10,685 nucleotides of DNA from Synechococcus sp. CPC35 (GTDB lineage Bacteria > Cyanobacteriota > Cyanobacteriia > PCC-6307 > Cyanobiaceae): NCBI GenBank assembly GCA_002684175.1, contig NYUU01000108.1:1-10685 (forward strand), written 5' to 3'. Below, piece by piece: positions 1-4,796 of this stretch. A program made the position numbers and the translations under genes. The notes beneath the pieces are model-generated. The model saw only the letters and a program-made list of their open reading frames with translations. It had not been told where the DNA came from and did not search any database. Each line of letters opens with the position of its first letter. Positions within the stretch are counted from its first letter, which is position 1.

Positions 1-51
1 AAAAAGTGAAGTGACAACGATGATGGGGAAGGAGAGAGTAAACCCAACCAT
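1..51 (-). CDS. Possible start of a small membrane protein, cut by the left edge (doubtful)
   Basis: An ATG at 51-49 is preceded by AAGG five bases upstream, a fair ribosome binding site. It opens a frame of 17 codons to the window edge, reading MVGFTLSFPIIVVTSLF, which is strongly hydrophobic and could be the first membrane segment of a small phage protein. Against it, about half of the codons end in C (CTC, TCC, TTC, CCC, ATC, ATC, GTC), quite unlike the A/T-ending codons of all neighbours, and the same bases form arms of the inverted repeats of the candidate structured RNA. No function can be assigned. The sequence left of the window would decide. Confidence 0.25.
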   Translation of the reverse strand, partial: MVGFTLSFPIIVVTSLF

Positions 52-128
52 CAGCACCTTGAGGGATTTTAAGGGAGAATCAGACTCCCACCCAATATAC
101 AACTGCTATGAGTTGTCACTTCGAACTG
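1..128 (-). ncRNA. Candidate structured RNA or 3' terminator element
   Basis: This stretch follows the stop codon of the 54-aa gene. An 11-bp perfect inverted repeat (8-18 with 112-122) encloses it. Inside are a 5-bp hairpin (73-77 with 85-89, 7-nt loop) and a 6-bp stem (21-26 with 48-53), giving a possible three-way junction. On the minus strand the outer stem is followed by ACTTTTT at the window edge, like the end of an intrinsic terminator. G+C is about 44%, clearly above the surrounding genes, as is common for structured RNAs in AT-rich genomes. No known RNA family was recognised. An 11-bp repeat at this distance could arise by chance in 10 kb, so the call rests on the combination. A short hydrophobic reading frame overlaps it and is listed separately. 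Confidence 0.35.
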
Positions 129-293
129 TTATATGCCTTGCGTCATGTGAGAATAACACTCACTGGTAGAACCCATTGGTTCTCCACAAAGACATAGACC
201 TTCATCTGATTGTGAATCAAGAGCTGCATCTACATGAGCTTGTTGTTCCTCAGTCAAGGTTTCGTAATTGTTTATCATTTCTTGTAATGTCAT
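129..293 (-). CDS. 54-aa hypothetical protein with a CxC-x9-C-x2-H cluster
   Basis: This short gene runs from ATG at 293 to TAA at 129. The N-terminal half (residues 1-30) is acidic and probably helical. The C-terminal half carries C34, C36, C46 and H49, a spacing that could bind one zinc ion; that is inference, as I do not recognise the family. A promoter with TTGACA at 324-329 and TAGAAT at 300-305 lies directly upstream. Only 6 nt separate the -10 box from the ATG, so the mRNA may start at or next to the start codon, and no Shine-Dalgarno sequence is visible. A second in-frame ATG at codon 6 (278) is the alternative start. The protein is small and has no overlap partner, but the promoter and clean start-stop support it. 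Confidence 0.6.
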   Translation of the reverse strand: MTLQEMINNYETLTEEQQAHVDAALDSQSDEGLCLCGEPMGSTSECYSHMTQGI

Positions 294-299
294 AATTCT

Positions 300-329
300 A
301 TTCTACTATAAGGTGTACCTATCTGTCAA
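300..329 (-). promoter_or_regulatory. Sigma-70-like promoter P3 (GTACA-spacer family)
   Basis: The minus strand reads TTGACA (324-329), an 18-nt spacer GATAGGTACACCTTATAG, and TAGAAT (300-305). The -35 box overlaps the last codons and stop of the 64-aa gene. The spacer shares AT, GTACA and TT at identical positions with the promoters at 1524-1553 and 1704-1733. The expected start of transcription is about position 293, the A of the downstream ATG. Confidence 0.7.
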
Positions 330-513
330 GTTTTATAAATTTTCGTCTGGATTTCGAAAATAGTTTAGATGGAGTTTTATAGAAGAGTTCTTCTTTAGTT
401 CCAGTTTTAATGTATCCTACATTTTGATTCTTTTCATTAAAGATGTAGGTATGATTTGGAACATTGCATCCAGAGTCACTCCAATCTGTTATTTCTTTGT
501 AGTATGTGTACAT
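319..513 (-). CDS. 64-aa hypothetical phage protein
   Basis: A small basic protein whose start overlaps the stop of the metallopeptidase-like gene by one base (TAATG), which points to translational coupling. The middle has a short strand-rich segment (NVGYIKTG, residues 31-38) and the C-terminus is very basic (KSRRKFIKLDR). Similar tiny proteins with a 'VGYI' strand followed by a basic tail are, as far as I recall, common in marine T4-like phages, but I cannot give a function. The gene's last codons contain the -35 box of the next promoter. No signal peptide, membrane segment or metal-binding motif is visible. Confidence 0.65.
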   Translation of the reverse strand: MYTYYKEITDWSDSGCNVPNHTYIFNEKNQNVGYIKTGTKEELFYKTPSKLFSKSRRKFIKLDR

Positions 514-872
514 TAGTATCCCATCCTTGCAGTTACTTTTTTATGAAGTTTTTCTTCTAGTTTTTTTGCTTCTCGTTCACTTGGATATCTATCTTCTAGA
601 AATTGTTTCACATGAATCATTTCATGTGCAAGTGTTTGAAACATATTATCATCTTCTTTTGTTAATTCAATTGTTACAGATTCGACATCACCATAACAAA
701 AACCTATTGCATAATCATAATCACTTGGAAACTTATTGTATACCAAGACTTCTATGTCTGCCTGTCTAATTTTTAGTTCTTTACATGCTTCTATAATATA
801 ATTATAGATTAATGATTCATCTATATCTTTGACACGACCACCTCGTGGCCCCATAATTGTTACATCAATCAT
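513..872 (-). CDS. HExxH metallopeptidase-like small protein
   Basis: The 119-aa product has the zinc-protease signature HEMIH (H83, E84, H87) in a helix ending VKQF, followed by a Glu-rich helix with E99 and E101, either of which could be the third zinc ligand as in gluzincins. The layout recalls minimal SprT/WLM-type metallopeptidase cores, though it lacks any extra zinc ribbon. The N-terminal half (residues 1-70) is mixed strand and helix. Its role is unknown; phage proteins of this type are usually annotated only as peptidases. The ATG overlaps the end of the 124-aa gene by 8 bases (ATGATTGA), so the two are coupled. A downstream ATG at codon 7 is an alternative start. The zinc motif is seen directly; proteolytic activity is inferred. 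Confidence 0.7.
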   Translation of the reverse strand: MIDVTIMGPRGGRVKDIDESLIYNYIIEACKELKIRQADIEVLVYNKFPSDYDYAIGFCYGDVESVTIELTKEDDNMFQTLAHEMIHVKQFLEDRYPSEREAKKLEEKLHKKVTARMGY

Positions 873-1239
873 TCCAATTGTACTCTGGTTTTAGTTTTTC
901 TTTGATTATTGTTTCTATAAATTCAATTGAGTCCCAACCAGTACCACCAATATGCCACTCATAATTACCATGAGGAACACCACCAGTTTTCCAGTTGTAG
1001 ACTGTTGCTTTTACATAATCCCAATCTTCATCACCATATTCATCGATGTAGTATCTTTTACCAGTGATAGACCATGATACATTAACTTTTTCATCTATAA
1101 ATGCAGTATCCTCAGTTGGTTTACCAAAGAGTTCAACCAAGTCATAGAATGAAATTGCATCTGTGTATCCTTGTAAGCAACCACCAGTCACGAAGTCACT
1201 CTCGACCTCGTAACTAGTTTTGTTGTATTCGTTAAACAC
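865..1239 (-). CDS. 124-aa hypothetical phage protein (LQGY/FGKPT family)
   Basis: The start is GTG at 1239, directly after the stop of the 84-aa gene, with a strong GGAGG eight bases upstream. The sequence shows LQGY (22-25), LFGKPT (37-42), ATVYNWK (78-84) and WHIGG (95-99). This pattern, a short helix ending in FGxPt, then a strand reading 'tiYnWK', then 'WhIGG', is one I recall from small proteins in many unrelated phages, some of which sit next to replication genes. The function is not established to my knowledge. The protein is acidic with no membrane segment. It overlaps the next gene by 8 bases and belongs to the four-gene unit driven from 1524-1553. Confidence 0.75.
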   Translation of the reverse strand: MFNEYNKTSYEVESDFVTGGCLQGYTDAISFYDLVELFGKPTEDTAFIDEKVNVSWSITGKRYYIDEYGDEDWDYVKATVYNWKTGGVPHGNYEWHIGGTGWDSIEFIETIIKEKLKPEYNWND

Positions 1240-1494
1240 TTATGCAGCCTCCAACATTGAAAGTGGGACTCTGTAAGAACCTTGTGGAAGTTCTACCACT
1301 GCTTTTTTGATTGCGATTTTGGTAATCGTACCAAGAGTCTTTTTGGTTTTTTGAACCACATAGACCTTTTGACCGACTGAAAGAGCAGCTTTGGTTTTAC
1401 CCTCAACTACAGACCTTGAGAATGAGATTACCTCATTTAACTCAGAAACAGAACTCAATCTTGAGAGTTCCTTGATTAAAGTTTTACTTAACAT
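1240..1494 (-). CDS. 84-aa hypothetical protein with SH3/KOW-like C-terminal half
   Basis: This is the first gene of a four-gene unit. Residues 1-25 are a predicted helix. Residues 35-82 look like a small beta-barrel: 'LSVGQKVYVVQKTKKTLGTI' is typical of an SH3 or KOW-type fold, and the end reads YRVPLSML. I recall similar proteins in T4-like cyanophages, without a known role; nucleic-acid binding would suit the fold and the many lysines, but this is inference. A clear promoter (1524-1553) gives a leader of about 23 nt with the ribosome site GAGGA six to seven bases before the ATG. Confidence 0.75.
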   Translation of the reverse strand: MLSKTLIKELSRLSSVSELNEVISFSRSVVEGKTKAALSVGQKVYVVQKTKKTLGTITKIAIKKAVVELPQGSYRVPLSMLEAA

Positions 1495-1523
1495 ATATTT
1501 TCCTCACTATTTAATATACATGT

Positions 1524-1553
1524 AGTATATCAAAATGTGTACCCATGTGTCAA
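1524..1553 (-). promoter_or_regulatory. Sigma-70-like promoter P2 (GTACA-spacer family)
   Basis: The minus strand reads TTGACA (1548-1553), an 18-nt spacer CATGGGTACACATTTTGA, and TATACT (1524-1529), a near-consensus sigma-70 promoter with a slightly long spacer. Its spacer is nearly the same as that of P1 at 1704-1733. The predicted start is near 1517, 23 nt before the ATG of the 84-aa gene. Confidence 0.85.
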
Positions 1554-1605
1554 ATAAACAAAACCCCAGTGACGCCTTTAAATACTCTAAGGTTTACTGA
1601 GGTTT
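1554..1605 (-). terminator. Terminator-like stem-loop with U-rich tail
   Basis: On the minus strand a 10-bp stem (1596-1605 with 1561-1570) includes one G-U pair; on the plus strand the same pair would be a C-A mismatch, which favours the minus orientation. The 25-nt loop can form an inner 4-bp stem (CCTT/AAGG). The 3' side continues as TTTTGTTTATTT. It lies between two promoters pointing the same way, so it could end the upstream transcript just before P2. The long loop makes it weaker than a standard intrinsic terminator. Confidence 0.5.
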
Positions 1606-1697
1606 CTGGTTGTTGGACTTCTGACTCACAATCGTCATTTGTTCTTGCATCCACTCTAGTGGGAAGGTGACTAACCTTCTATTCCAAATCAACTTAC
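1561..1697 (-). ncRNA. Candidate small non-coding RNA between two promoters
   Basis: A strong promoter (1704-1733) fires into about 140 nt without a convincing gene, ended by a terminator-like stem. In order, the RNA would hold a perfect 6-bp hairpin (1674-1679 with 1663-1668, 5-nt loop), an adjoining 5-bp hairpin (1658-1662 with 1651-1655), a largely open middle, and the 3' stem. G+C is higher than in the neighbouring genes. Two tiny frames exist: an 18-codon ATG frame (MQEQMTIVSQKSNNQKPQ) and a 34-codon GTG frame. Neither looks protein-like. I tried to fold a tRNA on either strand and found no T-arm. The alternative is a long leader carrying regulation for the genes downstream. Confidence 0.4.
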
Positions 1698-1703
1698 TAT
1701 GTA

Positions 1704-1733
1704 AGTATATCAAAAGATGTACTTATGTGTCAA
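1704..1733 (-). promoter_or_regulatory. Sigma-70-like promoter P1 (GTACA-spacer family)
   Basis: The minus strand reads TTGACA (1728-1733), an 18-nt spacer CATAAGTACATCTTTTGA, and TATACT (1704-1709). The -35 box lies in the last codons of the alternative oxidase gene (Val-Asp-Thr-stop). Transcription should start near 1697 and enter the candidate small RNA. Confidence 0.8.
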
Positions 1734-2301
1734 CTGAGTATTTGTAGTTGATTTCAGCGTGATGTGCTTCATCAGCTCTGACTTTCTTGATTAAGTCTGA
1801 AAGCTTTGCACTTTTTTTCATTTTGTAATAATCTATTGCAAGTTGTGGTGCTGGGATATTCTCTACTTGACCACTTTCTACCATCTTAAGGTATTCTGTA
1901 TATGACTTTACTGCTTCTTCTTCAAAGTAATGTATCATTCTATGTGCAGTTCTAGGAAAGAACACATACAATATAAAATAAAATACCCAGAAAATTGCCT
2001 GTGCAAATAATACCAACCATCTTTCAAATATATTTGGTTTGGTAATCTCTACAAAGAACATAAGATGCATTCTTTCATTCTCTGCCTCTGCAAGAAGTTC
2101 TCTAATTTTAGGGCCATACCCTGTTTCCATTTTACGAAGACTTCTAAGATGTATCCACATACCAGCAACCATGCCTGGCACTCCTGCTACTGTTTCTAGG
2201 ACAACTGCACGATGTCCATATCTCTTTGCAAAAAAAGTGTCTGCAACAAAACGAAAGAACTTCGTCATTGACATTGCAAACCAATCTGATATTTTATTCA
2301 T
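1723..2301 (-). CDS. aox: Alternative oxidase (di-iron quinol oxidase)
   Basis: Alternative oxidase moves electrons from quinol to O2, forming water without pumping protons, as an interfacial protein on the inner membrane. All six di-iron ligands of the family are visible in the 192-aa product: E36 in LETVAG, E76 and H79 in NERMH, E127 in FEEEA, E178 and H181 in RADEAHH. The catalytic tyrosine equivalent, Y134, lies seven residues after E127 as in the trypanosomal enzyme. Membrane-binding hydrophobic helices lie near 40-55 and 95-117. It is shorter than plant enzymes and has only a short N-terminus, like phage and bacterial forms; related plastoquinol oxidases are known from cyanophages. I chose ATG at 2301, an 8-base overlap with the nuclease gene; a further ATG at 2331 would add 10 residues. 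It is the last gene of the long central operon. Confidence 0.93.
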   Translation of the reverse strand: MNKISDWFAMSMTKFFRFVADTFFAKRYGHRAVVLETVAGVPGMVAGMWIHLRSLRKMETGYGPKIRELLAEAENERMHLMFFVEITKPNIFERWLVLFAQAIFWVFYFILYVFFPRTAHRMIHYFEEEAVKSYTEYLKMVESGQVENIPAPQLAIDYYKMKKSAKLSDLIKKVRADEAHHAEINYKYSVDT

Positions 2302-2629
2302 CCTTATGCATTTTAATGAATGCCTCTGCATCTAAGACAACTAATGCCTTTTGTCTGTTTCTTTTAATGACTACAAGTGGTTCGTAGTCCCCACAATTTG
2401 ATTCTGCTTGTTCATATGCAGACCAAATATTTAACTTTTCTTGATTCTTACATTCAATAGAATATGGAAACTTTTCTCTAGCTGCTCTTGCCATGGTAAC
2501 ATCTTCACCACCAGCACCCATAGAAGTAGATTTGATATCCTCTGGATGAATATCTAATTCTTCTATTAGTCTTTCTCTAGTCCACTTTTGTAGATTACGA
2601 CCTTTTGCTTTAGCCGACTGAGGTTTCAC
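2294..2629 (-). CDS. PD-(D/E)XK nuclease, Holliday-junction-resolvase-like
   Basis: A 111-aa protein with the PD-(D/E)XK core: D43 in GGEDV, then E59 and K61 in IECKNQEK, and a following helix with Q74 (YEQAE). The conserved 'STSMGAGGEDV' and 'AREKFPYSIECKNQE' blocks are typical of small phage endonucleases often annotated as resolvases or VRR-NUC-like proteins. It probably cuts branched or otherwise structured phage or host DNA; the exact substrate cannot be read from sequence. The start is GTG at 2629, with GGAAAAA about nine bases upstream, and it overlaps the preceding gene by 20 bases. Downstream it overlaps AOX by 8 bases. Length is normal for the group. Confidence 0.8.
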   Translation of the reverse strand: MKPQSAKAKGRNLQKWTRERLIEELDIHPEDIKSTSMGAGGEDVTMARAAREKFPYSIECKNQEKLNIWSAYEQAESNCGDYEPLVVIKRNRQKALVVLDAEAFIKMHKDE

Positions 2630-2840
2630 TTAATTTTTCCCATGATATAATTGTATCCCATTCTATGTCATCCCACTTCTCATTAACAACATCCCAAACT
2701 ACAACCTTGTTGCTTGAAGGATTTTGTCTTGCTGAATGACCTTTGTAAACTCCAGTGATATTCCTATCAGAATTTAAAGACCTAAAATCAATTTTAACTT
2801 TAGATGTTTTAAGTGCATCTAATATTACTTGTCTATTCAT
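2610..2840 (-). CDS. 76-aa small phage protein, SH3-like
   Basis: After a short N-terminal helix (1-15), strands VKIDFRSLNSDRN (15-27), ITGVYKG (28-34), NKVVVWDVVNEKW (44-56) and DTIISWEKL (62-70) suggest a small beta-barrel. The pattern 'valine-rich strand, then VVWD...W..I' is one I recall from small T4-like phage proteins of unknown function. The ATG overlaps the stop of the zinc-ribbon gene by 8 bases, and the gene's end overlaps the nuclease gene by 20 bases. No catalytic motif is seen. Confidence 0.7.
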   Translation of the reverse strand: MNRQVILDALKTSKVKIDFRSLNSDRNITGVYKGHSARQNPSSNKVVVWDVVNEKWDDIEWDTIISWEKLSETSVG

Positions 2841-3006
2841 CGAAATCTAATTCTTCCTGTATATCAAAATCATCTTCTAGTTCTAGGTCTGAACCACAAA
2901 ATGGGCAGAATTTAATTTCATATCCATCACCCAAATCATATTCAACATCACCTTCTGCACCACATTCTCCACAATAAAAAGACCTTACCTGTTCTGGGTC
3001 TTGCAT
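2833..3006 (-). CDS. 57-aa zinc-ribbon protein
   Basis: Two CxxC knuckles, C12/C15 (CGEC) and C34/C37 (CPFC), separated by 18 residues, form a rubredoxin-like zinc ribbon. The rest of the protein is a very acidic tail (residues 40-57). Start choice: ATG at 3006 has a clear GGGAG nine bases upstream, just after the glutaredoxin stop. An in-frame ATG at 3072 lies inside glutaredoxin and would add 22 residues with no ribosome site, so I reject it. A role in protein-protein or nucleic-acid binding is possible; I do not recognise the family. Confidence 0.75.
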   Translation of the reverse strand: MQDPEQVRSFYCGECGAEGDVEYDLGDGYEIKFCPFCGSDLELEDDFDIQEELDFDE

Positions 3007-3019
3007 AATTGTTATCTCC

Positions 3020-3256
3020 CTATTTTTCGTTCCAATCAGTTGTGAACCATTTATATAGTTCTTGGTATCCACCTATTGCTTCACCATCAATCCTAATTTG
3101 AGGGAAGGTTCTTGCAGTAGGAAATTCTTCAAAGAGTTCCTCTCTTGTAAAGTCTGTGTCTAATTGTTTATAGACAAATTCTAATTCTTCTCTTTCACAA
3201 AGTTGTTTTGCTTTGTCACAAAAAGGACATTGTGTTTTTCCAAATATTTCTATCAT
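3020..3256 (-). CDS. nrdC: Glutaredoxin
   Basis: Glutaredoxin is a thiol-disulfide electron carrier that, in T4-type phages, reduces the NrdA active site after each turnover. The 78-aa product has the active-site CPFC (C10, C13), the cis-proline block TFPQI (P52) and the glutathione-site GGY (62-64), which is complete for a classical short glutaredoxin. CPFC lies within the usual range for the family. Its ATG overlaps the stop of cytochrome c (ATGA). Lying in the same unit as nrdA and nrdB, it is the likely reductant for them; because it follows cytochrome c directly, another thiol target cannot be ruled out. The symbol nrdC follows T4 usage. Confidence 0.92.
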   Translation of the reverse strand: MIEIFGKTQCPFCDKAKQLCEREELEFVYKQLDTDFTREELFEEFPTARTFPQIRIDGEAIGGYQELYKWFTTDWNEK

Positions 3257-3696
3257 TTTAATTCTACCTCAATAAATTTACCCAACATATTTATATCTGC
3301 ATCAGATAACATACCTGCTTGACCCCACATTGTAGAACTCATTGCACCGACTTCACCTCTATTCTTATATGTGTTAAGTCTATCCACAATGTAGTCTTGG
3401 GTTTGACCAGCAAGTTTAGGGAATACTGCCATTCCTTGACCCTCTTGTCCATGACAAGCTGCACACCCACTCCATAAACTTCTAATATTACTGAACTCGT
3501 CTAAGTTTGCAAGTTCTTGTTTTGCTCTAAGTTGTTCTACTACTGTTCCATTAACTTCAACATACTCTGCATAACACATACCAGTACATGAATGTGTACT
3601 AGGGTATCCTTTGTACTCCATGTCTGGATATATTACAGTTGCAAAAAAACCAGTAAAAATTAAACAACCAAATAATACCATTCCTAATTCTTTCAT
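3253..3696 (-). CDS. Membrane-anchored c-type cytochrome
   Basis: A single-heme class I cytochrome c. The N-terminus (about residues 4-24) is one hydrophobic segment without a clear cleavage site, so the protein is probably anchored in the inner membrane and faces the periplasm, where the host would attach heme. The heme site is CAACH (C78, C81, H82), followed by GQEGQGM and FPKLAGQ as in c4/c553-like cytochromes. The sixth ligand is probably M119 or M123, ahead of the family's end pattern 'LSDADINMLGKFI'. Before the heme domain, residues 35-45 hold an extra cysteine pair (C37, C41) that may form a disulfide. The start overlaps the nrdB stop by one base (TAATG). It should carry electrons in the host respiratory chain, but its partners are unknown. 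Confidence 0.88.
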   Translation of the reverse strand: MKELGMVLFGCLIFTGFFATVIYPDMEYKGYPSTHSCTGMCYAEYVEVNGTVVEQLRAKQELANLDEFSNIRSLWSGCAACHGQEGQGMAVFPKLAGQTQDYIVDRLNTYKNRGEVGAMSSTMWGQAGMLSDADINMLGKFIEVELK

Positions 3697-4796
3697 TATA
3701 ATTTAAATCCTTCAAAGGTATTTTCTTTAATATCTTGTTTGATACCACCAATGACATAAGATTCAATCTCAGTCTCCTGTGGTGCATTCTGTTGACCCTT
3801 TGATGTCAACCAATGTTGTGTCCATGGTAATGGATTAGTTCTACTTGATACTTCATATATAGGATTTAAACCAATTGCACGAAGTCTTCTGTTTGCAATG
3901 TATTCAACATATTGACTTAAAAGTGTAGTAGATAGTCCTAACATACTACCATGTATGAATAAGTATTCTGCCCAGTCTTTTTCTTCTTTGACTGCTTCTT
4001 CATACATCTGGTAAACATCTGGTTCACAATCCTTCATGACCTTAGTCATAACTTTATCTTTCTCTTGATTCTGATAACACTTTAGAATGTGTTGAGTAAT
4101 TGCAAGATGTTGTGCTTCGTCTCTTGCAATAAAACTTATAATCTTTGCAGACCCTTCCATTTTTTTCATTTCGCCAAATGCAAAAGTACATGCAAATGAT
4201 ACAAAGAAACGAAGTCCTTCAAGTATGTTAATACTTATAAGTGCAAGATATAATCTTTTCTTAAGTTCGTATTCATCTTTTTCATAACCTAAACTATATC
4301 TTTGTGCATAGTCAATAAACTCATCATATCTTTTTGTTACTGACTCTGCTCTTGCAATGATTTTCTCATCGTCTAGAATCGTATCAAATACTTTTGATGG
4401 GTCTGGATACAGATTCTTTATCATGTAAGTGTAGGAACGACTATGGATAGTTTCCATAAAGTCCCATGTAATAATGCATCCTTCTAACTCTGGAAGAGTA
4501 CAGAAAGGTAATAATGCAGTAGCAGGGCCTCTACCTTGAACTGAATCTAAAAGTGTCTGATACTTTAGATTACTAGTAAAGATATGTTTATGTGCTTTAC
4601 TTAGTTCATTGTAATCGTTCCTATCTTTTTGAAGAGAAACTTCTTCTGGTCTCCAGAAGTAACCCAATTGTCTTTGTGTTAACTTGTCGAAAATCGGATA
4701 TTTAAAATCGTCATATCGTTGGGTATTAAGTTCCTCTCCAAAGAAGATTGGATTCTTTAAAAAGTTTACTTTATTTCTATTAAATACTTTACTCAT
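3696..4796 (-). CDS. nrdB: Ribonucleotide reductase class Ia, small (radical) subunit
   Basis: NrdB makes the tyrosyl radical that NrdA uses to reduce NDPs. In this 366-aa protein every E. coli iron ligand has a counterpart: D84, E115, H118, E193, E227 and H230, plus the radical tyrosine at position 122 (E115-TIH-SRS-Y122). This fits a normal class Ia Fe-Fe or Fe-Mn enzyme. The C-terminal tail ends GFKL, as expected for the NrdA-docking peptide. Start choice: ATG at 4796 gives MSKVFN, matching the T4 N-terminus, and overlaps the oxygenase stop by 8 bases (ATGAGTAA). An in-frame ATG at 4817 would add seven residues and is less likely. The 2OG oxygenase gene separates it from nrdA. Confidence 0.96.
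   Translation of the reverse strand: MSKVFNRNKVNFLKNPIFFGEELNTQRYDDFKYPIFDKLTQRQLGYFWRPEEVSLQKDRNDYNELSKAHKHIFTSNLKYQTLLDSVQGRGPATALLPFCTLPELEGCIITWDFMETIHSRSYTYMIKNLYPDPSKVFDTILDDEKIIARAESVTKRYDEFIDYAQRYSLGYEKDEYELKKRLYLALISINILEGLRFFVSFACTFAFGEMKKMEGSAKIISFIARDEAQHLAITQHILKCYQNQEKDKVMTKVMKDCEPDVYQMYEEAVKEEKDWAEYLFIHGSMLGLSTTLLSQYVEYIANRRLRAIGLNPIYEVSSRTNPLPWTQHWLTSKGQQNAPQETEIESYVIGGIKQDIKENTFEGFKL

Noticed and set aside
1561..1662. Small frames of 18 (ATG) and 34 (GTG) codons in the same gap.
   Set aside because: Both look like random translation, cross the terminator-like stem or hairpins, and lack a convincing ribosome site.
1606..1680. Possible tRNA in the gap between AOX and the 84-aa gene.
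   Set aside because: No TTCRA-type T-arm and no 5-bp anticodon stem with a 7-base loop could be formed on either strand.
2302..2331. Ten extra N-terminal residues for the alternative oxidase from an upstream ATG.
   Set aside because: They lie wholly inside the nuclease gene, and the ATGAATAA 8-base overlap at 2301 matches the style of the other gene junctions here.
3007..3072. Longer start for the zinc-ribbon protein inside the glutaredoxin gene.
   Set aside because: There is no ribosome site before it, whereas GGGAG precedes the ATG at 3006.
3288..3295. TATAAATA on the minus strand 32 bases before the glutaredoxin start, matching the T4 late promoter box.
   Set aside because: It lies in the coding part of cytochrome c. 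A second copy at 5917-5924 inside nrdA encodes ordinary residues. One or two chance hits are expected in AT-rich DNA of this length, and no T4-type late gene follows.
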